Below, one piece after another: positions 1 through 8,372 of a stretch of 64,000 bases of DNA (position 1 is the stretch's first letter; the number at the start of each line of letters is the position of its first letter). This DNA is from Chloroflexota bacterium (lineage in GTDB: Bacteria > Chloroflexota > Dehalococcoidia > JACPQD01): contig JACPQD010000104.1 of the NCBI GenBank assembly GCA_016190665.1, positions 248,001-312,000 of the forward strand. The letters run 5' to 3'. The position numbers were made by a program, and so were the translations under genes. The notes beneath the pieces are model-generated. The model worked only from the letters and a program-made list of their open reading frames with translations, was not told the DNA's origin and searched no databases.

Positions 1-2
1 GC

Positions 3-53
3 GCCCAACTGATGAAATACGCCGTTCGCCAGGGACTGATTAGAGAAGAGTAA
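3..53 (+). CDS. 3' end of an unidentified gene (partial)
   Basis: An open frame enters from the left edge and ends at a TAA at 51-53, leaving 16 residues (ending in GLIREE). Too little remains to identify the product. The reading is supported mainly by the strong terminator-like hairpin 40 bases downstream, which is where a gene on this strand would be expected to stop. Confidence 0.5.
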   Translation, partial: AQLMKYAVRQGLIREE

Positions 54-92
54 CCCCGCTGCGGTAGGGCGCTGGCGCCGCTTCGGATAACT

Positions 93-122
93 AAAAGACG
101 TGACCTAAAGTCACGTCTTTTT
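93..122 (+). terminator. Rho-independent terminator
   Basis: A perfect 12-bp stem (AAAAGACGTGAC paired with GTCACGTCTTTT) closes a CTAAA loop and runs into a T tract. The flanking A run makes it able to work in both directions. It separates the upstream gene tail from the next transcription unit. Confidence 0.9.
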
Positions 123-382
123 GGTCCGCCTCTTCACCCCTTAATAGGATTCCGAATTTGGCTATTTCATATACATTTCGTATCGAGGAGTCTCATAGAC
201 TGCTTGTCGTAACCGGGGGGCGTAGGGAGAAAGGCTGAGGTCGTTGTTGTCGTAGGAGTGGGAACTAGCTGTGAATTGTCCTTGCCGGTTTTTGCGGGAG
301 TCGATTAGTCTCAAAGGTCTTTCGCCAAGTCCCATAGGTCTTCTAGCAAGAAGACGCAAAAGAGGATGAAAGGAGATCCGCA

Positions 383-745
383 ATGGATGATGCAGATGTC
401 TTTGCTATCTCCGGGATTATCGCTCTTGCCCTCGCGCTCGTGCTGATCAGCTTCCTTCCCTTCACCAATGCCTGGGTCGCTGGCATCACGGTGCTGGCCA
501 TCCCGCTGGTCACGGTGGTCCTGGCCATCGTGATCTCGAAAGGCATTAACAGGCAACGCCGCCGGCTTGCGAAGGCGGCAAGGGAACCCAGGAAACAGGC
601 GTTGTCTGGCGAACCAGCTAAGACTGATTTCATTCAAGCCTGGCTCCGCAAAGGCAAAGAGTCCCCACGAGTCTGGACTTGCAGCATAGACACCGATTGT
701 CCTCCAGGACACATTTGCATCGACGGGCGCTGTGAACCGGCCTAG
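383..745 (+). CDS. Small two-helix membrane protein with Cys-rich tail
   Basis: A 120-residue protein of unknown function. Residues about 5-55 form two hydrophobic segments joined by a short turn, followed by a basic stretch (RQRRRLAK) that probably faces the cytoplasm. The C-terminus carries six cysteines in a C-x5-C, C-x5-C, C-x4-C arrangement (CSIDTDC, CPPGHIC, CIDGRC), which resembles the small disulphide-knotted tails found on some exported bacterial proteins. A clear Shine-Dalgarno (AAAGGAG) precedes the ATG. The next gene is a paralogue, so the pair arose by tandem duplication. Confidence 0.8.
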   Translation: MDDADVFAISGIIALALALVLISFLPFTNAWVAGITVLAIPLVTVVLAIVISKGINRQRRRLAKAAREPRKQALSGEPAKTDFIQAWLRKGKESPRVWTCSIDTDCPPGHICIDGRCEPA

Positions 746-959
746 CGCCCGGTTGCGTGAACTGGCGCAACTTCGTTCAGACGGGGTGTCTGTCACTTTG
801 TTTCCCCGACTACTCCGGATTCCGTATGAAACCGTAACGTCGGCGATGACGGAAAGGTGCCCTTCGTCCTCTCCTGCGTGGGGAAAACAAACATCGCTTT
901 TCCTTGCCGAAGGGGCGCGGAAGAGACCGCAAAAGAAGGTGAAAGGGGATTCAGGCGAA

Positions 960-1289
960 ATGAACCGTGAAATGGATGTCTTCGCTATCTCCGGCGTTAT
1001 CGCTCTTGCGTTGGTGCTGCTAGTAGTGAACCTGCTGGGCTTCACCAATGTCCGGGTAGCTGGCCTCACTCTGGTGGCCCTCCCATTCATCACGGTAGGC
1101 CTGGTTATTCTGATTGGGAAGACCATTAAGGGACGACGTCGTCGGGCTGCCAGGCCTTCACGCGGATCGAGCAAAGAGGGGTCGCCCGTTGGACGCGTCG
1201 GTGCTGAGTTCACTCAAGCCTGGCTCGACAAGGGCAAGGGTTTCATTGAAAACACTACAGCATGTACTCGCGTAAACTGCGGAGCGTAA
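960..1289 (+). CDS. Paralogue of the preceding small membrane protein
   Basis: About 109 residues. It shares DVFAISG at the start, two hydrophobic segments, a basic cluster (KGRRRRAARPS) and a FTQAWLDKGKG segment with the gene before it (there FIQAWLRKGKE). The cysteine tail is reduced to two cysteines (ACTRVNC), so the disulphide module seems to have been lost or trimmed. The frame is open upstream to 732, but the ATG at 960 follows GAAAGGGG and matches the paralogue's start. Function unknown. Confidence 0.75.
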   Translation: MNREMDVFAISGVIALALVLLVVNLLGFTNVRVAGLTLVALPFITVGLVILIGKTIKGRRRRAARPSRGSSKEGSPVGRVGAEFTQAWLDKGKGFIENTTACTRVNCGA

Positions 1290-1354
1290 ATAACGTTCTC
1301 GATGGAGTTGCGAGGGCCTACCGATAGCAAACGTGCGCGAGAGAGGAGTGTGAA

Positions 1355-1750
1355 GTGAGGAGATCTTTTTGGCGACGGCTGGTGGTGGTTCTATGTGCAG
1401 GCGTGATCGGGACAAGTCTCATCGCGGGGGCGTGCGCCTCTCCGGCGCCTGCGCCTCCAGCCGCGAAAGCGCCGGCGGTCACACCCGCCAGCCCGTCTAC
1501 CAAGCCAGCGGCGGGAGCGGGAGACGCTACTGCAGGCAAGAGCATCTTCGATGCTAATTGCACTGCGTGCCATCCTGGCGGCGGGCAAGGGAACGGCCCG
1601 TCCATCATCGGAGCAGTGGGCAAGCTGGGTGAGGCCGGGGTCAGTAGCGCAGTACGTGGCGGGAAAGGCGAAATGCCTGCTTTCTCTGAGACCACTATTG
1701 GGGCCAAACAACTCGCGGACTTAATGGCGTACCTGGCGACCCTCAAGTAA
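1355..1750 (+). CDS. Monohaem cytochrome c lipoprotein
   Basis: A 131-residue exported electron carrier. It starts at GTG behind GAGAGGAG. A signal sequence ends in a lipobox-like LIAGAC, followed by an Ala/Pro linker and a small class-I cytochrome c domain with one haem site (CTACH) and a distal Met in the GEMPAFSE segment. The haem domain is closely similar to the C-terminal domain of the cytochrome at 8373-9599 (shared pattern: FDAxC, ACHPxG, GxGPS, AKQLADL). That ties this gene to the bc-type complex downstream as a likely membrane-anchored electron acceptor or shuttle. Confidence 0.88.
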   Translation: MRRSFWRRLVVVLCAGVIGTSLIAGACASPAPAPPAAKAPAVTPASPSTKPAAGAGDATAGKSIFDANCTACHPGGGQGNGPSIIGAVGKLGEAGVSSAVRGGKGEMPAFSETTIGAKQLADLMAYLATLK

Positions 1751-1813
1751 ACCAAAAACCGGTGGCGAATCCTTAGTGTTCCAAGCCAGCTCATTAGAGG
1801 AAAGGAGGACAAC

Positions 1814-2473
1814 ATGCTGCGACGACTGAATCTCAAGGCTGCAATCTTTATGGGGTTTGTAGTGCTTGCGGGCACCTTGGTGAGCGCCTGCGCCGCCGGT
1901 GTATCTCAAGCAGAGTTTGACAAGCTGAAGGAGCAACTGGCCGCTAAGGAGACGGAGGCCAGCCAGGCCATCCTGCGTATTAAGCCCAATGCCCCGCCAC
2001 GGGCCACGCCAACGCCGCTCCCCGCCGGGGTTAAGCCAGCGCCGAAGCCCACCCCGGCGCCTAAGGTCGTGCCCATCGCGTTCTATGTGGACACTGTCAC
2101 CGCGGGTTTCGGGGAGAGCCAATACAAGGTGGACGCAAACGTGAGTTGCGTAAGGCTCAGCGCCTTCAAGCGCGGCATGCACGTCGTCTGGCGCATGGAA
2201 CTGGTTGAAACTTCAACGGGAAAAGTGCTGCAGCCGGCAGATGTGGAGCGGGCTGTCCTAAAGCTGCCCACTGGCGAAACCCGGAACTTCAACTATGGTC
2301 GGCATGGTGCCACTGACGACTCCCCGTGGTTCTGGACCACCGCCTGGGACGTCCCACCGGACTACCCCCTGGGAGTCGTTGACTACTCGATCGAGGCTGC
2401 AACCAAGAGCGGCAAGACCGGCACTTTCAAGGAGATACCGGTAAGAGGGTCGTTCCTGGAAGTCATCCAGTAG
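1814..2473 (+). CDS. Exported lipoprotein, unknown function
   Basis: A 219-residue predicted lipoprotein with signal peptide and lipobox (LVSAC). A short charged helical stretch (about residues 35-58, coiled-coil-like, FDKLKEQLAAKETEAS) leads to a Pro-rich linker and then a beta-rich domain of about 130 residues that looks Ig-like and is typical of surface binding modules. No catalytic motif is visible. The start is the ATG behind GGAAAGGAGG. It belongs to a run of exported proteins ahead of the respiratory operon. Confidence 0.75.
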   Translation: MLRRLNLKAAIFMGFVVLAGTLVSACAAGVSQAEFDKLKEQLAAKETEASQAILRIKPNAPPRATPTPLPAGVKPAPKPTPAPKVVPIAFYVDTVTAGFGESQYKVDANVSCVRLSAFKRGMHVVWRMELVETSTGKVLQPADVERAVLKLPTGETRNFNYGRHGATDDSPWFWTTAWDVPPDYPLGVVDYSIEAATKSGKTGTFKEIPVRGSFLEVIQ

Positions 2474-2651
2474 CCGAGGCCAAGTTAAGGGGCAGTCGGC
2501 TTGCCAGCCTTCGTCAGGCACAGAACGCTGAACACTCGCCTGTTTGTGCGGGCGGTATGGCGCTGCAGCGGGCCCGCCTCAGTTGAATGCCCCCTTCTGA
2601 GGTGGGCCTGCTAGTGCCACTCCGAGGCGTCTTGGTGAAAGGAGACCTGTA

Positions 2652-4196
2652 ATGAAGAGTGACCGATGGAGCTCGCGTATCGGCGGGGGTATGGCTACCG
2701 GCGGAATGCTGCTGCCGCTGTTGTTTGCGGCTTGTACTGTGCTGGAGCAGCCGGCGGGTCCAGCAGCAGCGCCTCCCCAAGCGACCGCTCCCCGAGCGAC
2801 TGTCGCCGCCGCACCCCTTAAGGCGCTTAAGGCCAATCCCGAGTCAGGGCCTGTGGGGACTACCTTCACGCTTACCGGCGAGGGCTTGCCGCCCGGCAAG
2901 ACCGCCGAGTTTCAATGGGCAACCTGGGATGGCGGCTACAAAACGAAGGCAAGCGCTGAGACCATAGAGTATTACGATCGCCAGTTTACCCCGAAGCGGG
3001 TTCCCCTGGGCAGCGCCACCGCCGATGGCGGCGGCCGAGTGGCGGCTACCTTCAGCGTGCCCGAGGACTATGGGGAAATCCACGATATCTACGCCGTTGT
3101 GGATGGGCAAGACACGGCCAGAGGCGGCTTTTCGGTGGTGCGCAGTGTTACCATGACACCCCTTTCCGGTCCCTTAGGTACCTCGATCACCATTGAGGTG
3201 AAGGGACTGGGCTGGACGCCCTTTGCCAACACTATGGGCGTGCTGTATGACAATAAGTACACTGGGTTCATATCGGCGGTGACGACCAGAGGCACCGCCA
3301 GGGCACAGATCAGGGCCGCCGGCCCTCCGGGGAAGCACGAGATCCGAACTACGGACGCCAGCGCCGCCACCCCCTACCTCAACACGGAGCAATCGCCCCG
3401 GAAGCTCCCCCAGTTCAAGTTCGTATTCACCGTTACTCATGACGCCGGCCCGCCCGCCTCGACTTTGGACTGGCCAGACGGCGGCCGCGTGGTGCCTTTC
3501 GACTCTTCGCGGCCCCGAACCACCGCTGGCGCCGTGGCGCCGGCCTCGGGCCTGAAGGCCAGCTTCTCACCGCAGGCAGGCCCCATCCTCTCCAAGGCGA
3601 CCCTCCAGGCCAGTGGCCTGCCCGCCGAGGCCGCCCTGGACCTTTATTGGGTGACGGCCAAGGGTAATCGGGTCAGCCCGAGCGGCTGGAACCTGGTCCA
3701 GAGCCCGGTGGCTAAGGCCACCACGGGCAAGGACGGGTCCCTCAATGCCGCCATCGAGGTCCCAGACGACCTCGGAGGCTGGCATACGGTGAAGCTGGCC
3801 CAGGGGCAGAAGGTATTGGCTGAGGTACCCTACTTTGTGGAGCGCAGCCTGGTGGGTGTCACCCCCAATCGCGTGAAAGCCGGGGAGACCTTCACGGTAC
3901 GGGTCAAAGGCATCGGCTGGACAGAACTGGACAACGGGTTTGCCGTGACCTATGACAACGCCTATATGGGCTATGCCTGCGGCTTCAATAGCCAGGGCGA
4001 TGTCACCATCCATATGCAAGCTGCTGGCCAGCCGGGGACGCATCTCATCGACCTTTACCCCATGATCTTTAAGGGCCATGGAGAGGGATCCTGGAACTAC
4101 GATATCCCGCAGTTGACCTTTGCCCAGGACCATCCCGGCCTGGCCTTTGGCTACCGGCTGCCCGCTTTCCGGCTGGCAATTACGGTGGTCGAATGA
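2652..4196 (+). CDS. Lipoprotein with repeated IPT/TIG-like Ig domains
   Basis: A 514-residue lipoprotein (signal peptide, lipobox LLFAAC). After a Pro/Ala linker the protein has two similar halves, each with an IPT/TIG-type opening (SGPVGTTFTLTGEGLPPG near residue 60, and a related stretch SPQAGPILSKATLQASGLPA near 305) and a second module containing a VKGLGWT or VKGIGWT motif. This is an internal duplication of a two-domain Ig unit. Such modules usually mediate protein or polysaccharide binding at the cell surface. No enzyme motif was seen. The start follows GAAAGGAGA. Confidence 0.8.
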   Translation: MKSDRWSSRIGGGMATGGMLLPLLFAACTVLEQPAGPAAAPPQATAPRATVAAAPLKALKANPESGPVGTTFTLTGEGLPPGKTAEFQWATWDGGYKTKASAETIEYYDRQFTPKRVPLGSATADGGGRVAATFSVPEDYGEIHDIYAVVDGQDTARGGFSVVRSVTMTPLSGPLGTSITIEVKGLGWTPFANTMGVLYDNKYTGFISAVTTRGTARAQIRAAGPPGKHEIRTTDASAATPYLNTEQSPRKLPQFKFVFTVTHDAGPPASTLDWPDGGRVVPFDSSRPRTTAGAVAPASGLKASFSPQAGPILSKATLQASGLPAEAALDLYWVTAKGNRVSPSGWNLVQSPVAKATTGKDGSLNAAIEVPDDLGGWHTVKLAQGQKVLAEVPYFVERSLVGVTPNRVKAGETFTVRVKGIGWTELDNGFAVTYDNAYMGYACGFNSQGDVTIHMQAAGQPGTHLIDLYPMIFKGHGEGSWNYDIPQLTFAQDHPGLAFGYRLPAFRLAITVVE

Positions 4197-4334
4197 TGGC
4201 GAAAGGTGATCTTCAGACGCCAGTTGCTGAGTCCTGTCGTCCGTGCTAAATTATTGGACAGGATACCGGTTTCTTTTTCCAAAGACGATGAATTTCGTGG
4301 GCTATCTTTGTGGCTGTTTTCCAGGAGGAAGGCG

Positions 4335-4433
4335 ATGGTTGTCGGCGAGGCTCTCGAGCTAGTGGTTGTCCTGGCGATGATGGTCTTCGGCTTGGCGGCG
4401 CTAGTGGCCGTCCAGCGGTGGTCGGGGTATTGA
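4335..4433 (+). CDS. 32-residue single-span membrane peptide
   Basis: A short gene with a good ribosome site (CCAGGAGGAAGGCG then ATG) encoding one hydrophobic helix (LVVVLAMMVFGLAALVAV) with a short basic tail (QRWSGY). It ends 53 bases before the flavoprotein that opens the cytochrome bc operon. Its size and place recall the tiny single-helix subunits of b6f-type complexes (PetG, PetL, PetN), but there is no sequence signature to prove that. The frame is open further upstream to 4206, with no comparable ribosome site there. Confidence 0.5.
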   Translation: MVVGEALELVVVLAMMVFGLAALVAVQRWSGY

Positions 4434-4453
4434 AGCGCCAGGTTTCACGGTCG

Positions 4454-4462
4454 TGCTATTAT
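4454..4462 (+). promoter_or_regulatory. Possible extended -10 promoter of the bc operon
   Basis: TGC-TATTAT lies 25 bases before the GTG start of the flavoprotein gene and fits an extended -10 (TGn-TATAAT) element. A TTGAAG 21 bases further up is too far away to be a normal -35. Similar TGn-TATTAT or TGn-TATACT elements precede the genes at 23804 and 24803. Confidence 0.35.
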
Positions 4463-4486
4463 AGCGTCAAGGGATAAGGTGATCTC

Positions 4487-6286
4487 GTGAGCCAAGAGAA
4501 GCTGAAGGCAAAAATCCCCGATCTGGAGTGGTTTCGGCAGAACATTCCCTGCCAGGCCGCTTGCCCGGTGCATACTGATATTTCCGGCTACGTGGGCCTG
4601 ATCGCCCAAGGGCGCTTCGAGGAGGCCTATGCCCTGAACCAGCAGGCCAACCTCTTTCCGGAAATCCTCGGACGCGTATGCACCAGGCGTTGCGAAGCGG
4701 CCTGCCGTCTGAAAGGCATCACCGCGTCGATCTCGATCTGTTTTCTGAAGCGAGCCGCCAGCGATTTCGGTCGTAATAAGACCAAGCCCAGGAAGGCGCC
4801 GCCGCGAAAAGAGAAGGTGGCCGTAATCGGCGCCGGCCCGGCGGGCATGGCGGCCGCTCACGACCTGGCTATCTTCGGCTACGGCGTGACCGTCTATGAG
4901 GCGCTCCCGAACGTGGGAGGAATGCTGGTCGTCGGCATCCCCCCTTATCGATTGCCCAGAGATGTGGTGAACAATGCGGCCAAAGAGGTGGAGGAGCTGG
5001 GCGTAGAGTTCCGCATGAACACGCCGGTGGGAAAGGACGTGCAGCTTGCCGACCTTCAGCGGGAATACCAGGCCGTCTTGATCGCTGCCGGCGCCCACAA
5101 GCCAGAGAAGCTTGGCATCCCGGGCGAGGACCTGGAAGGCGTGCTCCACGGCGTGACCTTTATGCGCAGGGTGAATACGGAGGCGAGTTTTCGCCTGGAC
5201 GGGCGCCGCGTAGCTGTTATCGGCGGAGGGCACACGGCCATCGACTGCGTGCGCTCCGCTCTTCGCCTCGGCGCCGCCGAGGTCCACATGCTGTATCGGC
5301 GCTCGGCGGAGGAGATCACGGTCACGAGTGAGGAGGTGGAGGAGGCTACTGAGGAGGGAGCCAGGATACAGTTTCTGGTATCGCCCGTGATGGTCGTGGA
5401 CGTAGATAGTGGGCGAGTCACCGGTCTGGTATGTGAGAGGAACCGTCTGGGCGAACCGGACGCCAGCGGGAGGCGACGTCCCATCGCGATTCCCGACTCA
5501 GAGTTCGTCCTTGAGATAGATACTCTGATCCCGGCCGTCAGTCAGGCGCCGGATACTTCGTTTCTACCTCTGGAGGCTGGCCTGGAGCTATCACGGTGGG
5601 AGCGCCTGGCCGTGGACCCGGAGACCTTTATGACCAACGTCGCTGGGGTCTTCGCCGTCGGCGACTTCATCACCGGTCCACGCGACGTCATCGAGGTTAT
5701 CGCCGATGGCCGGAGGACAGCCGCATCCATCGATCGCTATCTCTCCGGCGGCAGGGCGAGCTCGAGAAATTCATTGCTTCGGCTGCCTGGACAGCCCTTC
5801 AAACGCAACAGTAATTATGATTGCATAGCGAAGCAACGCATGCCGACGCTGGCTCGTGAGCTGAGAACCACCTTGCAGAAGGAGGTTGAACTCGGCTATG
5901 CGCGAGATCAGGCGCTGGCCGAAGCGACACGGTGCCTGCAATGCCAGATGAACATCGGCGTCAACGGGGCGCGTTGCATCCTCTGCGGAGGCTGTGTGGA
6001 TGTGTGCCCTTATGGTTTGATCAGGATAATGCCTCTGGCGAGCGTCAGCAGCGCCGATGGCCTGGCCGAGCTGATGGAAGAGGGTCTCGATGAGAAGGAT
6101 GCAATGGTGCTGACTTTGGACGAAGAGAAGTGCATCAGATGCGGCCTCTGTGTCCAAAGATGCCCCACTCAGGCAATTTCCATGACGCACTTCCAATCAG
6201 TAGACGGCGGGGAGCGCTGGTATGTGGGCCGCTGGAGCGACGGGTCGCCGGTGGGGCTTTACGGCAACGGAAAGGGGAAGAGATGA
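4487..6286 (+). CDS. GltD-like NAD(P)H flavoprotein with ferredoxin domain
   Basis: A 599-residue iron-sulphur flavoprotein related to the small subunit of glutamate synthase. The N-terminus has the family's Cys cluster ([10 protein letters not shown], and [11 protein letters not shown] near residue 65) that binds 4Fe-4S. An FAD Rossmann motif ([12 protein letters not shown], near 112) and an NAD(P) motif ([11 protein letters not shown], near 242) follow. The C-terminus adds two more 4Fe-4S sites ([12 protein letters not shown] and [12 protein letters not shown]). It probably passes electrons between NAD(P)H and the downstream cytochrome b/Rieske complex, or runs the reverse reaction. Its stop overlaps the cytochrome b start (ATGA), which implies translational coupling. 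The start is a GTG. Confidence 0.88.
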   Translation: MSQEKLKAKIPDLEWFRQNIPCQAACPVHTDISGYVGLIAQGRFEEAYALNQQANLFPEILGRVCTRRCEAACRLKGITASISICFLKRAASDFGRNKTKPRKAPPRKEKVAVIGAGPAGMAAAHDLAIFGYGVTVYEALPNVGGMLVVGIPPYRLPRDVVNNAAKEVEELGVEFRMNTPVGKDVQLADLQREYQAVLIAAGAHKPEKLGIPGEDLEGVLHGVTFMRRVNTEASFRLDGRRVAVIGGGHTAIDCVRSALRLGAAEVHMLYRRSAEEITVTSEEVEEATEEGARIQFLVSPVMVVDVDSGRVTGLVCERNRLGEPDASGRRRPIAIPDSEFVLEIDTLIPAVSQAPDTSFLPLEAGLELSRWERLAVDPETFMTNVAGVFAVGDFITGPRDVIEVIADGRRTAASIDRYLSGGRASSRNSLLRLPGQPFKRNSNYDCIAKQRMPTLARELRTTLQKEVELGYARDQALAEATRCLQCQMNIGVNGARCILCGGCVDVCPYGLIRIMPLASVSSADGLAELMEEGLDEKDAMVLTLDEEKCIRCGLCVQRCPTQAISMTHFQSVDGGERWYVGRWSDGSPVGLYGNGKGKR

Positions 6287-7017
6287 GTTCGATGGGTCCT
6301 GCGGCCGCGGTTACAGACCGGGTGATGAATAGTCGAGTCTGGAGATCTGTTTTCAGACATGGCTGGCCTGAGACAGCCCGGACACGCTCCCTGGCCGTAA
6401 TGAGCAATGTCTTCTTGCACCTTCACCCCACAAGCGTGAGGCGGTCTTCACTGCGGATGAGCTACACCTTCTGCCTGGGCGGGCTGACCCTCTTCTTCTT
6501 TGTGGAGCTCATCGTTACCGGGGTGCTGCTGATGTTCTATTACGTACCTTCGACTTCGCAGGCGTACTGGGACATGAAGAACCTGGAGACCAGTGTGAAC
6601 CTGGGAATGCTGCTGCGCAATCTGCACCGCTGGGGCGCTCACGCCATGGTGATCGCTGTTTTTCTGCATATGGCGCGCGTGTTCTACACCCGGGCTTACA
6701 AGCCGCCGCGCGAGTTTAACTGGGTGATAGGGGTTGTCCTCCTGGTTCTGACGTTGCTCCTGAGCTTTACCGGTTATCTTCTGCCCTGGGACCAGCTTGC
6801 CTACTGGGGAATCACCGTTGGCACCAACATCGGGGGCGCCGCGCCCGCCGTTGGCCAGTACGTCCGCTTCCTGCTGCTCGGCGGCTATGAAGTGGGCCAG
6901 AACGCTCTGATCAGATTCTACACGTTGCACATCGCCGCGCTGCCGCTGGCGGCCGGCGTGCTCATGGCAGTGCACTTCTGGAGAATCCGCAAGGACGGCT
7001 TCTCCGGGCCGTTATGA
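6283..7017 (+). CDS. Cytochrome b6-like subunit (N-terminal cytochrome b)
   Basis: A 244-residue, four-helix haem b protein of a quinol:cytochrome c oxidoreductase. The histidines of two haem pairs are visible in helix B ([11 protein letters not shown]) and helix D ([18 protein letters not shown]), and the segment [16 protein letters not shown] is the family's signature. The ATG at 6283 overlaps the previous stop. Cytochrome b is split here as in the b6f type, with the second part encoded immediately downstream. Confidence 0.93.
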   Translation: MSSMGPAAAVTDRVMNSRVWRSVFRHGWPETARTRSLAVMSNVFLHLHPTSVRRSSLRMSYTFCLGGLTLFFFVELIVTGVLLMFYYVPSTSQAYWDMKNLETSVNLGMLLRNLHRWGAHAMVIAVFLHMARVFYTRAYKPPREFNWVIGVVLLVLTLLLSFTGYLLPWDQLAYWGITVGTNIGGAAPAVGQYVRFLLLGGYEVGQNALIRFYTLHIAALPLAAGVLMAVHFWRIRKDGFSGPL

Positions 7018-7031
7018 CGGGGAGGTAAGTG

Positions 7032-7796
7032 ATGCAACTGGATATCGTCGGTGCACAGCAAGAAATGGCATCCCGGCAGCAGAAGACCCACCGTCTCCTG
7101 GCTGTAGTGAGAAAAGAGGTGCTTGCTGTCATCGAAAAGGAGCCCGAGGATACAGCGCCCACCTGGCCCAATCTGGTAGTCATCGAGTTCCTGGCCGTGG
7201 CCATCTTCTCCATCGGTCTGTTCGTCATATCCTGGCTGGTGAACTCACCTCTGGGTGAGCTGGCCAACCCGGACAAAACGCCCAATCCCTCCAAGGCGCC
7301 CTGGTACTTTCTTAACCTGCAGGAAATGCTGCTGCACATGGATGCGGCGCTAGCGGGCGTTATCGTTCCCGGTATCTTGATCGTGTTCCTGATGGCCATC
7401 CCCTATCTCGACGACGTCAGGGAAGAGCGCCACCGATGGTTCACTTCGCGCCAGGGACTGGCGATCAGCATCTTCTCCGCTCTGTACACAACAGCGGCGC
7501 TTGTGCTGATGGAGATTTTCGACATTGTTGTGGGCATCAAGCGTCTGTTGGCAGGGCTGCCCAGAGGCGCGGATATAGCTGGCTGGATCGTGCCCATTCT
7601 GCTGACTGGCGGCTTGATAGCTTTGCTAATGGCTATCTTGCGCCGAAGGTGGCAAGCATCCCGGCGGGATATCCTGATCGCCGTGTTCACCGGCTTCTTT
7701 GTTAGCTACATCTTTTTGACCATCATGGGCACAGCCTTCCGAGGCCCCGGGTTGGAGTTTTTCTGGCCGTGGGAGATGCCTGCCCACGTGGAATGA
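7032..7796 (+). CDS. Cytochrome b subunit IV-like protein
   Basis: A 254-residue membrane protein corresponding to the C-terminal half of cytochrome b. After a soluble N-terminal region of about 45 residues there are hydrophobic helices at about 53-72, 107-127, 146-165, 180-200 and 212-230. The quinol-oxidation-site motif is APWY (NPSKAPWYFLNLQEML) where most families have PEWY, so the usual glutamate is absent. The start is taken at the ATG behind GGGGAGG (GTG at 7029 is the alternative). It has more helices than plant subunit IV, as in several bacterial complexes. Confidence 0.88.
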   Translation: MQLDIVGAQQEMASRQQKTHRLLAVVRKEVLAVIEKEPEDTAPTWPNLVVIEFLAVAIFSIGLFVISWLVNSPLGELANPDKTPNPSKAPWYFLNLQEMLLHMDAALAGVIVPGILIVFLMAIPYLDDVREERHRWFTSRQGLAISIFSALYTTAALVLMEIFDIVVGIKRLLAGLPRGADIAGWIVPILLTGGLIALLMAILRRRWQASRRDILIAVFTGFFVSYIFLTIMGTAFRGPGLEFFWPWEMPAHVE

Positions 7797-7817
7797 TTTG
7801 TGGATAGGAGAGATGCG

Positions 7818-8351
7818 ATGGAGGCGATGAACCAAACGGAGGGCAAGTGCAACGGGACGGTTTCCCGCCGCTCCTTCCTCCGTACCGCCGTGGTGGGGAG
7901 TATAGCTGCCTGGCTGGCGTCCATGGGAGGGACAGTTGCATACTTTTTCTGGCCCCAGAAGGTCGGCGCCTTCGGGGGGAAAGTTGTGGCTGGAAGGGTA
8001 GAGGACTTCCCCGTGGGATCCATGACGACCGTGCGGGATGGCAAGTTCTATATCTCTCACGTTCCCGAGGGGCTGCTGGCCATCTACTGGAGGTGCACAC
8101 ATTTAGGCTGCACCACGCCCTGGCTGGCTGATGATGAGTTCCATCTCCCTGGTGGTGAGAAACTTCACGGGATTTTCCACTGCCCGTGCCACGGCGCCAT
8201 TTATACGCCGACGGGGCAAGTTGTCGCCGGGCCGGCCCCTCGCCCGCTGGACCTGATGGAGTTGACTGTTGAGGGAGGCAAAGTAGTGGTAAACACGGGC
8301 AAGATAACCCAGCGTGAGCGATGGGACCCGAGCCAGGCAGTGAAGGTCTAG
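7818..8351 (+). CDS. Rieske [2Fe-2S] protein
   Basis: A 177-residue Rieske subunit. A twin-arginine-like signal anchor (SRRSFLRT followed by a hydrophobic helix) holds it at the membrane. Cluster ligands are C93 and H95 in CTHLGC and C122 and H125 in CPCHGA; C98 and C124 would form the stabilising disulphide. It accepts the first electron from quinol at the Qo site and hands it to a cytochrome c. The ATG at 7818 follows ATAGGAGAG; the frame also has a GTG at 7800. Confidence 0.93.
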   Translation: MEAMNQTEGKCNGTVSRRSFLRTAVVGSIAAWLASMGGTVAYFFWPQKVGAFGGKVVAGRVEDFPVGSMTTVRDGKFYISHVPEGLLAIYWRCTHLGCTTPWLADDEFHLPGGEKLHGIFHCPCHGAIYTPTGQVVAGPAPRPLDLMELTVEGGKVVVNTGKITQRERWDPSQAVKV

Positions 8352-8372
8352 CCGGTGAACTGAGGGGATTCA

